From Prorocentrum cordatum (lineage: Eukaryota > Sar > Dinophyceae > Prorocentrales > Prorocentraceae): a stretch of 64,000 nucleotides of DNA. Both the position numbers and the translations under genes were made by a program. Numbering within the stretch: the stretch's first letter is position 1; the number at the start of each line of letters is the position of its first letter. Positions 29,901 to 40,944 of this stretch are shown here, piece by piece. The notes under the pieces were generated by a model that was given only the letters and a program-made list of their open reading frames with translations, did no database searches and was not told the origin of the DNA. The stretch covers positions 386,501 through 450,500 of the forward strand of contig CAUYUJ010012669.1 of assembly GCA_963575745.1 (NCBI GenBank), given 5' to 3'.

Positions 29901-32600
29901 ATGTTGGCCTCTCCACAGACTACCCCACTCTCCCTCAAGCAGTATTCTAAGGACATACCGCCGGGCTGGCGGCCAAGGGCATATCCAATTCGTGAGTGTC
30001 GAGAAGCGCTGGAGATATGGAGTCGACTCACACGGTTGGAGCAAGACCAGCTTGGCGCAGCGGTTATGAGCAGACTCGAGGGCCCAGCACTACGAGCAGC
30101 TCAAGACCTACGTGTGACGCGACTCGATCAAGCAGGCAACGTTGTGAACTATCGTGGCATTGAGGCGGTCAGCTTACCAAGAGTTGCAGCAATACTAGAC
30201 GGTTAAGGCAATGAACTCGCCCCACTACAGCACAGTGGAATCAAGATTCTGAACGACAGATTATTCGAGATGTATGGACTGGATGATCAAGATCTAGCCT
30301 GGACCTCGCTGGATAGATTCTTCACTTTGCGTCAGGGATCCAGTCAAGACTTCATCTCATACCTTTTTGAATGGGATCATTTATATGAAGAAGCTGAACG
30401 ATATGGAGGCTTACAGATGGGCGAGTCAGCTAAGGCGTGGCTCTTCTGGTCACGGACGACGTTTGCTGACAAGACGCTCGCAGATCTACGCTTGAAGGTC
30501 AATGGTGATCTCAATAGATGGCGCGAGATGGTTCAGTTGCAGCTAAAAGTGAGCAAGAACGAGATGGCGGCCAATGAGCAGCACGTCGGGTACAAGAACT
30601 ACTGGGAAGATTCAGACTCTTGGACGAGAGAGTATGAATACGATTATGACAACTACTACGAGGATGATGAGGAGTACTACGACGAGTGGTACGATGAGGA
30701 GTACGATGATGATGATGACTGGTATGACGACAACGGAGATCAAGATGGATACGGAGGCGCAGCAGCAGGCGGCACTTCATCATCGTCTTTTCCAACCCCA
30801 TCGACACCGGACGAGGACTACCGGCAGAATGCACGCGGAAAAGGATCATACGGCAAAGGAAAGAGCAAGGACGACAAAACTGGCGGCGGCAAGAACGGCA
30901 AGAAAGGAGGAAAGAAACGACAAGGAGATCAGTGCACGCTATGTGGCTCGAGATGGCACAATTCTGACACCTGCCCTCTCAAGGATGATCAGAAAGAGGA
31001 CAACGCGTATCAGACTGACGAGCAGTATGATGAAGAATACTACGGACAAGGAAAAGGCTATCGCAAAGGAAATCGCAAAGGTAAAAGACGTGGCAACGGC
31101 AAAGGATACGATCGAGATCTGCACAGAGGCTATCAAGACAATCGAGGATCTCACGACCATCATCGACGCGATGTTCCACGTTTCGGCAGAAGCGACTTCC
31201 AGCAGCGACAGCAGAAAGGCAAAGGACGTGGCAAGAAAGGATATCGATCAAAAGGAAAAGGCTACGACCAACGACGACAGTTCTATCAAGACGCTGATCG
31301 CGAAGACGACGTATATGGAAGCTACACGACCTTGCCGGCCATCCATGAACAAGAAGAACCAGACGAACAGGCAGCAGTACCAAATGAGACGTCCACGTAC
31401 GACAAGAACATCATGACACGGACCCCTCTATCTTCAGGAGCGTGCCAGTTCATACCTACCTCGACGGCGGCAGAGAGAACACCGACACGGAAAGGATCAG
31501 CATACGACGATATATTCGGCACCGGAGAGAGAACCACAGTTGGACAGGGACAACCACGGCATCCACCTGGGTTAGGCCCAGCAGCTACGGCGACTGGCGC
31601 GACGAGCTCAAGTTTTTCGGCATCATCAAGCGCAGTTTCGGTTTCTGCGTCTACTCATACCTGTTACAGATGTTTCTCAGCGGCGATTGCGAAGTGCGGC
31701 ACGTGTAACCGTTCGTTTTGTATATGTCACGGATTCAAAGGACACTTGATGGTGATGTGCTCTTCTTGTCTGGATATCTCAGCCGCCCGGCAGCAACAAC
31801 AGCATCAATCACAGCAAGACGCACAGTCACCAGGGACCACTTCTCAGCAGCAGACCACTCCGAGCTCTGATGACACGTCATCAAGTTGGATGTTGATACC
31901 TAGACCGGACGAATCGCAGATTCAGGACGAACCAGAGGAGTTTGCAGCGTTGCCAGCTGCTGGCAACCCGTTCAAGAACTTGGCGGTCATCAACGGAGTC
32001 AACGTCATCGGCCTCGTCGTAGACCCTGGAGCAGCTCGCGGTCTTATCGGGAGTGCTACTCTTCGAGAGATCTTCGACAAGCTACTACGACCTCGCGGCC
32101 TGATGAAACACGTGATGTGGTATCGTTCAAAGAACAAGTTCACGGGCATCTCATCTCAGCCCCAGCACAGCATCGGCATATGTGTATTTCCTATTGGTCT
32201 GGTTGGAATGAAGCATGCTTACTTTTCTTGCGATGTCATCACAGGTCAGTCAGCGAACTGTCCCGGACTTATTCCACTACAGACTCTGCTACGACTCGGC
32301 AGCATCATATCGTGCGGACACTTCCAGAATCAAGACGGACTTCTGGGACTGAGACTCGGCAATGGCGAGATGTGCTCACAGAGGATTCTCTTGACGGACT
32401 CATCGCACTACTTACTTCCGATCGACAACTTCGACAAAGAAAAGAACGACGTGTGGAACAAAAGTGTACTTCAGCATCAGCAGGAAGTGGACGACGGAGC
32501 ACATCAGCAAGGACAGCATCATCACGGAGTCACTCTCATATCCATGATCGACGGCAACGACCGAGCACCACATGAGGACCACGGGACTCATTTTCAGTGA
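29901..32600 (+). CDS. gag: Copia Gag plus aspartic protease, one in-frame stop
   Basis: One frame runs from the ATG at 29901 to the TGA at 32598-32600, broken only by TAA at 30204-30206, so the long intact part starts at about 30207 (first ATG 30270). The product would package element RNA and cleave the polyprotein. Visible parts: a helical capsid-like region (to about 30600); an acidic Tyr/Asp/Glu tract (YEYDYDNYYEDDEEYYDEW); a CX2CX4HX4C zinc knuckle at 30933-30974; basic Gly/Lys repeats; a second Cys/His cluster (CYRC…CGTC…CICH…CSSC) at about 31661-31785; and a protease motif VVDPGAARGLIG near 32016, where copia proteases have D(S/T)GA, so Pro replaces Ser/Thr. The lone stop is most simply a point mutation. 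Confidence 0.85.
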
Positions 32601-35600
32601 GTCCTGGGCACGACGCTAAACTGTTCACTCCAGATACTCTTACCTCATTCTCATCTACAACACGGAAATACTATCGAGATTGGCAAGCTCTTTCTTCAAA
32701 GGAATCTTTCTCACTGTGGAATGGCGAACCACTCTTTCCTTCACACCTACTTCCAGAGGAGTTGGCAGTTGCAAGGACCGAATTCAATTCGATCCCAGAA
32801 ATGTTCTACGCGACCTACACCTGGCTGCCGGTCATCACGCCCGAGAACTACGACGCTTTCGAGGCAGCACTGGCCAAGGGACCTTATTGCGGATATCCGA
32901 TTCTATGGAGTTGGTGTTCAGGTTCATCCCATCTATCTCTCTGTATGGCATCATTACCTTTCTTGTGTGCAGTTCTTTTTCCAGTTGACCTACGCTACGG
33001 ATGGGACCTCAAACATCGACCTCATCAACTCAAGTTACAGAGAGCAGACAAGGCATTCAAACCAAGAGTCACAACGATGGAGCCAAGATGCAAGTATTGG
33101 AGTCACATGGGCACTGGACGCGACATCAAGGACACCATGGAGTTACGAGAATCAGAAATGCCCATGTTGAAGTTCATGACCTCACACGCTGTCAAGATCA
33201 AGCAGGACTTCAGAGACAATCTTGTGGAGAATCCAAGATCTTCTAGTATTTGGACGAAGTCTCCCTTGGCAGCCCTCCTTGATCATCCAGCTTATTCGAA
33301 TCAACGTTACAATACTTGTATGTGTGCTTTCTCCAGTGAAAAGGACGGCCGAAGGAACAAGAAGGACACTACGTTGATTTCGACTTTCTGTCTCAGTCAT
33401 TCTGTGAAGCGCTGCAGCTGCAAGAAGGAGCACATACATCTTCAAGGTTATGATAAAGAGACGCATCGCAAGCGGACAGCAGCAGCAGCAATGTTTTCAA
33501 AGAAGTTCTGTACGGCACTCTGCAAGGACATCTTGGCCCTGGAGTCCAAAGAACCAGGAATCTCTATCAACAAGTTCTCAAGAGCTTTCCCGGCAGCAGC
33601 AGATGACGAGGCAGAAGATGAAGCACCATTAGCTCAGTTACCAGCACCAGCAGGACCTAAGTCCTTGGACGACCTCATGGAAGAATTCAAGGACATCGAC
33701 ACCAAGAGCATCAAGATCACGCTCGACACCTTCACGCCCACGGAAGCACAATGGATCAAGGCAGCGATTCTTTCCATCACCGATTACACTATGAGTTTCG
33801 GCGTTCCTGGGACACCTACCGGACGGATTTTGATGTTGCCTGGTACTGGTAGACCACAACAGGAAGGTGCACGAGTTCTATGTCATGCTCTCAGCCAAGT
33901 TTACACGACCAGGACTGTGACATCTCAATGCCATATGTCAGAAGCACACAAGTTTGACGAGACTGAGTTTAGCAATCCTGATGACTACAAAGATCGCATC
34001 AGATTTCTTGGCAACAAGGACGGCCACTACCACATGAGCGTAGTCAAGGATTGGAGAAACGCACCTGAAGACGACATAGACACCACGACGACGATCTACA
34101 TCATCACTCTCCTGGGCGTTCACCTTTCGGACATTATACTCGATGGCCCTCCCGGCCGACGAGATCAAGCTCGACGACTCAGAGGAAAGCAACCACGACC
34201 TACACACGGACCATATGCTATTCCACCAGAGAGGCCTGGACCACTTGCAGCTTCTACTGACGACGCCATCGAAAAGATCGAGATCAACGGCCGTGTCTTG
34301 TCACGGACGAAGCCCAACATGGAACTTCGGGAGCTACCCAAGAAGTTGACTCATGCCAACGAGAAGGATCGTGCCGGACTACTGCGTCTACTTCATGAAC
34401 GCTTCTGGCACAATTCTCCATTGGACATGATGAAGTTGCTGCAAGCCATGCTATTACCTCAGGCTATCGTTCTACAGGGCATGGAGATTTGCAAGGCTTG
34501 TGAAGTTTGTCAGCAATGGGCTAAACGTCACGTACGACCTCAGATTAAATCGTTTCTGGCCACAGTGTTCAACGAGATGGTACAGCACGATTTGTTCTTC
34601 CTCTGGGATGAAACGTTCATGATTCTTATTGACGAAGCCACTAAGTGGAAGACTGGCGACCACCTCATCAACAAGACGGGCCCAGTCTTGGTGAAGGCGC
34701 TCAACTACCTTTGGATACGCATCTGGGGCGCGATGCAGAACCTTCTCACTGATCAGGAAGGAGGTCTCATGGGACACGAAGCCACCAAGCTATGTGATCG
34801 ACTCGAGATCAACAGACTGGCTATCGGCAAAGGAGGCGCCACCACCAAAGGACTTGTCGAAAGGCATTTAGCCCTTCTCAAGCTTTCTATGCTCAAGCTC
34901 AAGCAGTCAAGTCAAGCAGAAGGATTGGATCTCAGTTACTCCGACATCTGCTACGAGTGTTGCGCCGGCCACAACTGTACTCTCAACTATGGCGGCAGCA
35001 CTCCACAGTTGGCCTTGACTGGACAGCTACCGAGGACGATTGCGATCGACAGCGAGACCATCACATCCATGACGGGCGCCCTTGAGAAGCGTCCTGACTA
35101 CATGGAGTCTATGTCACGCGCACGACTACTGGCTCGACAGGCTATCGTACAGTCAGTTATTCAAGATCGAGTAGCTCAGGCATCCAAGATAACTCAGCAC
35201 CAGCACGAGCCGGAGCTACTCGTTCCGGGAACGATATGTGATATTTGGCGAGAACCAGCACGGAAAGACGAATGCGGATGGCGAGGACCAGCGGAAGTTA
35301 TCAGCCTGGAGCGACGCGCAGGATCGGCAATAGTCAAGCACCAGGGCCAGCCGCTTATCATTCCTCTACGACATCTTCGGCGACACGTTCTTACTGAGCA
35401 CTATATCATGGAGCTCAACAAGAAAAATGACACGAGCAGCTTATACATACACTACGACCTGGTCAACCCTACGATGGTCAAGGCAGCGGCTACCTTTCTG
35501 ACGCCATATCAGATATATGCCGATGGAGTTTTGGTTCCTTCGGAGACGCTGTACGACCTGATGGATTTAGTTGATGGATCTACGCCCACTAAGATATATT

Positions 35601-38600
35601 GGTTTGGCTTGGTATGGCAGCAAGAGCAGTATCGATATGTTCCCAGTGAAGAAGCTTGCGATTCATGCAAGCCTTTGGCCCTGGGCATCAAGATATTCAG
35701 CGATACGTTCAAGCCTGTGCATGGTATCTTGTACGGCTCACAAGTACGTCGACTTCCTCAGATTGAATATGCACAGTGGGCTCTACTGCTACGCTGGCGA
35801 CGAGAGGACCGAGCTGACTACAGTATTCGTGTACGACGTCCAGACATAGCTCTTCGCTATACAGCCGAGCAATCTACCAACTACAGCACAATGATGCTCT
35901 ACAGCTATGACCATTGCGAGGATCTGGACAAGCATTTCGATCCACCAGAGCTGGACTGGAGTGACATCAGCATGATTGACTGGCCTGACGACCTCTCTGA
36001 CATTGTTATTCCGGATCAGCAGCCACCGCGGGATCCACCAGCACCGCCAGCTCGGGCACCACCAGTTCCACCTTTTCGGTCAAATGCTATACCTCCACAA
36101 GAGCCTGGACGACCACCAGATCAGCCATCGCATGGTCAACCCTCGACGGCACCAGCTACGGCAGGCACACCGCAGCTCAACGTCCCAGGCGACCAGACCA
36201 TCGACAGCGACGACGACATGGAGGAGATACCAGCTCATGGACATGATCACGACCTACCTCCAGCACCTGGACCAGCACCTCGACGTATCTCTCGAGAGGC
36301 ACCTATGGGTCCACCTTCGTTGCAACCACAGCACCGAGACACACAAGGATCAGAGGATTCACTGCAGACTCCAGCTACTCCTGACAAGTTACCCTACATT
36401 CCTCTCGACTTGGACAAGTCCAAGGCAAGCACAGCGGAGAAGCAGAAAGCAGTTGATCCTCCAGACGCGACACAGTCACCACCTCAGAAGCGAGGAAGAT
36501 CATCATCGCCATATCCATGGCCCTCTCCTTGGCAGCCTGAGTCACCACCACGACCACCGACGACTTCTACGGGGAGATATCAACCAGGAGCTTCTTCATC
36601 GTCAACGGACTTGCCAGCGGCTACGCCGGGTACGTCCTCGACACCGCCAGCTCCAGCGGATTCGACAGAACCACCTGTACTTCCCATTCGTAAAGATGAA
36701 GTACCAGCAGGAGAGCAACCCTCGACTTCTACTGACAGAACTCTGGAATACAGTGACGACCCAGATGGAGATACCAGAGTCTTATACCAGGAGATGATTG
36801 ACCACCTTGACATCCCCAAGATTGTCAATCTATGCGAACGACTACCCGACGGAACTCACAAGCAAAGTATGGAAGCAATTTATGACGAGATGATCAGCAA
36901 CCTTTCAGATGATTTTGATTTTGTATCTCCGACACTTTACTCCGACTCGGACCGATATCTATACTTCCATTACGATTTGCATGAATCAATGGTTTTTCGA
37001 GTTGATGATTCGACGGCGAACCTCACAGATGACGAGATGAGACGTTTTGCGAAGTTGGTTATTGCAGGAGATCATAAGGAGTTGAAGGCTTTTGTTACTC
37101 ATGATATTTTCGAACCTGTACTTCGAGACCACCTACCCGATAAGGCGAACATAGTTGATTGTACATGGGTGAGGAAATGGAAGGTCAAACACGTTGAAGT
37201 CAAATCACGACTATGCGCTCGAGGCTGTTTCGACCGACAGAAGAACTTCATTGAGAAGCACAGCTCGACAGCGACAAGATTATCGCAGCGTTTGGTTTTG
37301 AGTTTAGGATGTTGTGAAGGTATCCTACATGTGAACGACGAGAATGACGGCGATGTCGACACCGAGAGCCTGGATATTTCAACGGCTTTTCTACAAGGAC
37401 TTGGATACGACAACCTACGCGAGAAAGCAAGGAATCTCGGCTATGAGTATCGCGAAGACCGGACAGTCTACATCCTTCCTCCGGGGAATGTGTGGAGTCA
37501 CTTTCGACGCATGCCGGAGGCATCTTCCAGTTGGAAAGTTGCAGACAAGGATCGACACAGATATGCCCTCAAATGCTTGAGAGCAATGTATGGTTTCACA
37601 GACGCACCATTAATGTTTCAGTTGGCCTTGTTGGAGTTTCTCAAAGATAAGACAGGAGCTAAATCATCGGTTTTCGACGACAACTATCTTTACTGGGGCA
37701 TCGATTACAAGGGCAACAAGGTGATCGTTTTAGTCATGACTGTTCATGTGGACGACTTACAGATTACTGGCAGCAGATTTTATCGCGATTGGATACACAA
37801 AAAGTTGGAATCCAGATTCGGCAAGCTCAAGAGGCAGACGATGCCATATACACATGCTGGCCTACAGCTCGAACGAATTGTACCGACGTGTATACGCATT
37901 CATCAAGATCAGTTTACATCATGTCTTTCGCCATGTGTTATACCAAAAGAACGAGTTGATGTACCAGATGCACCCTGCACGGCAGCAGAACACAAGACGT
38001 TCAGATCTCTTACTTGTGGAGCACTCTGGGCATGCCAGACACGACTGGAGGAACTATTCAACGTTGTTTCTCTACAGACCAAGCTACAGAGTCCGACCAT
38101 CAAGGACCTCCTGGCGATCAACGCAGTGATCAAGAGACTCAAGAAAAATCCCGAGAAGTTTGGCATCTACTACAGGAAGCTCAAGGCACCACTACGGATC
38201 TCTTGTATTACGGACGCCTCTTCAGCCAACAAGAACAGCAATTTCGCCACAGAAGGAGTCACGATAGGTCTTCAAGAAGACCGACTACATTTTCCTCTAT
38301 GTGATCGACAAGACTATCTGCAGGACAATCTGATCAATCGGCTCAGTGGCAAGTTGCATGCACTAGTGGTCACTTCGACCAAGTCTAAGAGAGTTTCACA
38401 CAGCACGTCCCATGCGGAAACGTTGGCAGCAGCACGAGGAGTCCCCATGGCGCAGATTATCGGCATGAGGCTCACAGAACCGGAGATTAACATTCTATGC
38501 GGACCTCAGAAGCCACTACAGCTTCAAGAACGACTCGACCGAGGGCAGTTGAGTTTACCAGTGGGCGCTTTCATTGACTGCATGGACCTGTGGGAGTTAT

Positions 38601-38869
38601 GTTGCGGACTTCGAGGAACACCACAGGACAAGTCTCAGCGTTTGGGTATTCTGTCGCTTCGAGAAGAGCGACGAACCCTGAGATTACGACGACTTTATCA
38701 TGTACGTACCAAGTGGATGGTTTCAGATATGTTGACAAAGTTCGTGGGAGCAGATTCCAAGTCACTCTTGGAGCTGATCACCACCGGCTGTTGGACGATC
38801 GCAGGCACACTGCGAGTCAGGCAAGGATTTGGACTAGACAGTACCAAGTCCGACACGACAAGACCATGA
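32576..38869 (+). CDS. pol: Copia Pol: integrase, reverse transcriptase, RNase H
   Basis: Open from 32576 to the TGA at 38867-38869, -1 relative to gag and overlapping it by 25 bp, about 2090 residues from the GTG at 32597. Integrase: HHCC zinc site (LHERFWH…CKACEVC) near 34390-34510 and a DDE triad in VQHDLFF, LLTDQEGG and GLVERHLALLK (about 34588, 34751, 34859). A GPY/F-like module (WRGPAEVISLE) is at about 35280. A long Pro/Ser-rich linker covers about 36000-36750. Reverse transcriptase: LDISTAFLQG (37371) and TVHVDDLQITG (37740). RNase H: CITDASSANKN (38203) and STSHAETLAAARG (38404). It makes and integrates element cDNA. There are no stops or frameshifts, so it looks recently active. Confidence 0.92.
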   Translation, partial: GPRDSFSVSPGHDAKLFTPDTLTSFSSTTRKYYRDWQALSSKESFSLWNGEPLFPSHLLPEELAVARTEFNSIPEMFYATYTWLPVITPENYDAFEAALAKGPYCGYPILWSWCSGSSHLSLCMASLPFLCAVLFPVDLRYGWDLKHRPHQLKLQRADKAFKPRVTTMEPRCKYWSHMGTGRDIKDTMELRESEMPMLKFMTSHAVKIKQDFRDNLVENPRSSSIWTKSPLAALLDHPAYSNQRYNTCMCAFSSEKDGRRNKKDTTLISTFCLSHSVKRCSCKKEHIHLQGYDKETHRKRTAAAAMFSKKFCTALCKDILALESKEPGISINKFSRAFPAAADDEAEDEAPLAQLPAPAGPKSLDDLMEEFKDIDTKSIKITLDTFTPTEAQWIKAAILSITDYTMSFGVPGTPTGRILMLPGTGRPQQEGARVLCHALSQVYTTRTVTSQCHMSEAHKFDETEFSNPDDYKDRIRFLGNKDGHYHMSVVKDWRNAPEDDIDTTTTIYIITLLGVHLSDIILDGPPGRRDQARRLRGKQPRPTHGPYAIPPERPGPLAASTDDAIEKIEINGRVLSRTKPNMELRELPKKLTHANEKDRAGLLRLLHERFWHNSPLDMMKLLQAMLLPQAIVLQGMEICKACEVCQQWAKRHVRPQIKSFLATVFNEMVQHDLFFLWDETFMILIDEATKWKTGDHLINKTGPVLVKALNYLWIRIWGAMQNLLTDQEGGLMGHEATKLCDRLEINRLAIGKGGATTKGLVERHLALLKLSMLKLKQSSQAEGLDLSYSDICYECCAGHNCTLNYGGSTPQLALTGQLPRTIAIDSETITSMTGALEKRPDYMESMSRARLLARQAIVQSVIQDRVAQASKITQHQHEPELLVPGTICDIWREPARKDECGWRGPAEVISLERRAGSAIVKHQGQPLIIPLRHLRRHVLTEHYIMELNKKNDTSSLYIHYDLVNPTMVKAAATFLTPYQIYADGVLVPSETLYDLMDLVDGSTPTKIYWFGLVWQQEQYRYVPSEEACDSCKPLALGIKIFSDTFKPVHGILYGSQVRRLPQIEYAQWALLLRWRREDRADYSIRVRRPDIALRYTAEQSTNYSTMMLYSYDHCEDLDKHFDPPELDWSDISMIDWPDDLSDIVIPDQQPPRDPPAPPARAPPVPPFRSNAIPPQEPGRPPDQPSHGQPSTAPATAGTPQLNVPGDQTIDSDDDMEEIPAHGHDHDLPPAPGPAPRRISREAPMGPPSLQPQHRDTQGSEDSLQTPATPDKLPYIPLDLDKSKASTAEKQKAVDPPDATQSPPQKRGRSSSPYPWPSPWQPESPPRPPTTSTGRYQPGASSSSTDLPAATPGTSSTPPAPADSTEPPVLPIRKDEVPAGEQPSTSTDRTLEYSDDPDGDTRVLYQEMIDHLDIPKIVNLCERLPDGTHKQSMEAIYDEMISNLSDDFDFVSPTLYSDSDRYLYFHYDLHESMVFRVDDSTANLTDDEMRRFAKLVIAGDHKELKAFVTHDIFEPVLRDHLPDKANIVDCTWVRKWKVKHVEVKSRLCARGCFDRQKNFIEKHSSTATRLSQRLVLSLGCCEGILHVNDENDGDVDTESLDISTAFLQGLGYDNLREKARNLGYEYREDRTVYILPPGNVWSHFRRMPEASSSWKVADKDRHRYALKCLRAMYGFTDAPLMFQLALLEFLKDKTGAKSSVFDDNYLYWGIDYKGNKVIVLVMTVHVDDLQITGSRFYRDWIHKKLESRFGKLKRQTMPYTHAGLQLERIVPTCIRIHQDQFTSCLSPCVIPKERVDVPDAPCTAAEHKTFRSLTCGALWACQTRLEELFNVVSLQTKLQSPTIKDLLAINAVIKRLKKNPEKFGIYYRKLKAPLRISCITDASSANKNSNFATEGVTIGLQEDRLHFPLCDRQDYLQDNLINRLSGKLHALVVTSTKSKRVSHSTSHAETLAAARGVPMAQIIGMRLTEPEINILCGPQKPLQLQERLDRGQLSLPVGAFIDCMDLWELCCGLRGTPQDKSQRLGILSLREERRTLRLRRLYHVRTKWMVSDMLTKFVGADSKSLLELITTGCWTIAGTLRVRQGFGLDSTKSDTTRP

Positions 38870-38871
38870 TA

Positions 38872-38926
38872 TTTCAGTTCAGGATTTTCATCAGAATCTG
38901 AAGTATGATCTGGAGTTTGGTTTATA
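38872..38926 (+). repeat. Internal degenerate copy of LTR 3' end plus PBS start
   Basis: Right after the pol stop: TTTCAGTTCAGGATTTTCAT, CAGAATCT, a 10 bp insert, then CTGGAGTTTGGT. It parallels the 5' LTR/PBS junction (TTTCCAGTTCAGGATTTACAT … CTGGAGTTTGGT). Confidence 0.7.
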
Positions 38927-39238
38927 TGTGAGATGTTATATGAGCAGCTCCACATGTATAACATTGTTCGACTTCAATTGTGGAGCTAGTATTTTATGTT
39001 CACCTTTATCGGCTACCACTTCGAGATGGATTATCATCAGATGTATTTCAATGGATTTATTTCAGTGATGTATTTCAATGGATTTATATTTGGTGGCCGT
39101 GGTGGATATGATAAGCCTGCTATGGCTTACTTAGGACTGCTGTCCTACTCTTCTCCTCTCTCTCACTCCTTCCTAGGGCCGCTACCGAACTCCAGTAAAA
39201 TCGACTGGGTTTTAATTTTTTATAAGATCCAACATGTC

Positions 39239-39257
39239 CTAAAGAAAATAGGACCAG
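39239..39257 (+). other. Polypurine tract
   Basis: TAAAGAAAATAGGACCAG, purine-rich, abuts the 3' LTR. It is the likely plus-strand primer. Confidence 0.6.
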
Positions 39258-39444
39258 AGTTGAGATTATTATGTCTAGGACCTGTTAGGCATGTTGTCTC
39301 ATACGCTAGAAGCAGTACCGTACTGTAACGTACTGGCTCAAGTCAAAGCAGTAAAAGATTATCATCTTTATTGCCATTAGTTCATATAGCTTTCGCTTAA
39401 AGAACTTAATATTTCCAGTTCAGGATATACATCAAAATCTGGAG
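39258..39444 (+). repeat. 3' LTR
   Basis: 187 bp, the same ends as the 5' LTR. It is followed directly by a C-run that matches the C-run before the 5' LTR. Confidence 0.93.
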
Positions 39445-39826
39445 CCCCCCCCCTGCGGGCAACCAAAAGAAGAGGCGCCGCATCGTCGCCCCCCCTGCCC
39501 CCGCGCCCCGCGGGGTCGATTCAGCCCTGCGTCGCGCTCGCCCCGAACAGACGCTTCCGAACAATCGGGGCGTCAGCACCGCCGTCTCGGAGCTCTCGTC
39601 GCCCTAGCTCGTCCGGCCGGGGTCGCTTGGGATGAGCGTCGCGCGGCGCGCCCCGAGCACGACGGCCCTCGTGGTGGGCGCTGCCTTCTCCTCACTCACT
39701 GGCTCCTCCTCATCCGCGTCCCCCACCCCTGCGCCTCCCCCGTCCTCCACCTCCCTTTTCTTGGTCTCACTTCATGCCCACCACGGAGGTAGCGCATCTT
39801 CTTAGGTGCGTTGTTAAGTTCCGCAG
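39445..39826. other. No recognised gene
   Basis: GC-rich sequence between the copia element and the next ORF. The end (GTTCCGCAG at 39827) could be a splice acceptor for that ORF. Confidence 0.45.
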
Positions 39827-39915
39827 ACTCTGGGGATCGAGACCGCTACACCACCAGCGCCGACGCCGGCGCATACGACTGCGCGCGCGCCGGCCTCAAC
39901 GCCAGCGCCGACGCC

Positions 39916-40614
39916 ATGTCCGCCGCCTACGTCCTTGACGAAATGAATAAGTTGATGAAGATCCCGTTCTGGAGCAACGATATTGGCCCCATGGGGTCCT
40001 GGGTGCCTCTCTACGTCAAGGTGACGGACAGCGGCAAGTACGCGGGCGTGTTCCCGACGATTGCGGAGTGCAAGAACGAGCTGAAGCGTTCTATGAGTTG
40101 GCTGCACGACCTCGAGCCCGAACTGTGGATGGTGAAGATGACCAACAGAGGAGAGCCGCCAGAGACGGAGGGGTCGCACCCGCTAGCAGACGACTGGGTC
40201 GTGAACGACAGGCAGGCGCTCTACATCTTCGTTCCCACGCCAGACGTCGACTACTCGCTGCACTGCGACATGCAGAGTCGCGCTGAGGGCCGCCACGAAG
40301 TAAATGATGACGATGCCAGCCAGGACGGCCGCGAGGATACTGAGACGCACAAGAAGGAGGGCAACTACCATTCCATGGTTACCCCAACGAGCGAGACCAG
40401 CATCCAGGACTGGGTGGCCGAGAAGACCAAGAAGAAGACCATCGCCGGCCTCGAGGACCTGGACATCGACGAGATCTACAAGGTTGGCTTCGCCGCTGGC
40501 ATCCAGAAGGGCATGATGAAGAAGAAGGCCGCCGACGCGGGCGATGCCCAGCAGGAGAGCACCCTCGAGAGCACGGGCAGCGCGGGGTCGTGGCAGCAGG
40601 TGCGCGGCGACTAA
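39916..40614 (+). CDS. Hypothetical protein, at least 232 aa
   Basis: The frame is open from 39811 to TAA at 40612. The first ATG is 39916 (MSAAYVLDEMNKLMK), but an acceptor at 39827 could add about 30 N-terminal residues. The N-terminal half looks globular (MGSWVPLYVKVTDSGKYAGV, KNELKRSMSWLHDLEPELWM). The C-terminal half is charged with a Lys-rich coil-like segment (WVAEKTKKKTIAGLEDLDID, then GMMKKKAADAGDAQQE). No membrane span, signal peptide or known motif. It is GC-rich, intronless in this stretch, and followed by a CCT microsatellite. I do not recognise the family. Amino-acid balance and the clean frame argue for a real gene. Confidence 0.55.
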   Translation: MSAAYVLDEMNKLMKIPFWSNDIGPMGSWVPLYVKVTDSGKYAGVFPTIAECKNELKRSMSWLHDLEPELWMVKMTNRGEPPETEGSHPLADDWVVNDRQALYIFVPTPDVDYSLHCDMQSRAEGRHEVNDDDASQDGREDTETHKKEGNYHSMVTPTSETSIQDWVAEKTKKKTIAGLEDLDIDEIYKVGFAAGIQKGMMKKKAADAGDAQQESTLESTGSAGSWQQVRGD

Positions 40615-40944
40615 CCGCCCGACTGCCTACCGGGAAGTTGTACACATGACGTGGCTGGCTTGGGCGAGAACTGGATGCGGGCGCGGCCGCGTGTCCTTCC
40701 AGCGCTCGGCCCTCGCGCGGTCGGGCACGCCAGCCCTCGGCGTGTGCATCCAGCGGGTGGCCGCCGCTTGTTCCGTCCGTGCGTGATTCCAGCCACGCGC
40801 GTTCCCAACTTCTCTGCACCCGGCGGCCTGGTAAATAAGAGTTCTTCGCCCCGGTAAGGGTTCGCCCCGACGCCGGTCCTTCGCCTGCAAACTGCTTGCG
40901 GGTGCACTACTTGCATTGCGCGTTGGGTCGACATGATTCCTCGC

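Larger units (their letters stand above)
29511..39444 (+). mobile_element. Ty1/copia LTR retrotransposon, 9.9 kb, near-intact
   Basis: Two 187 bp LTRs differing at 3 positions flank gag-protease and integrase-reverse transcriptase-RNase H frames in copia order (integrase before RT). It sits in a poly-C tract: C's end at 29510 and begin again at 39445, consistent with a CCCCC target duplication. Its base composition is visibly less GC-rich than the surroundings. 29713-29900 is leader and 38870-39257 is the untranslated 3' part. Confidence 0.93.
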
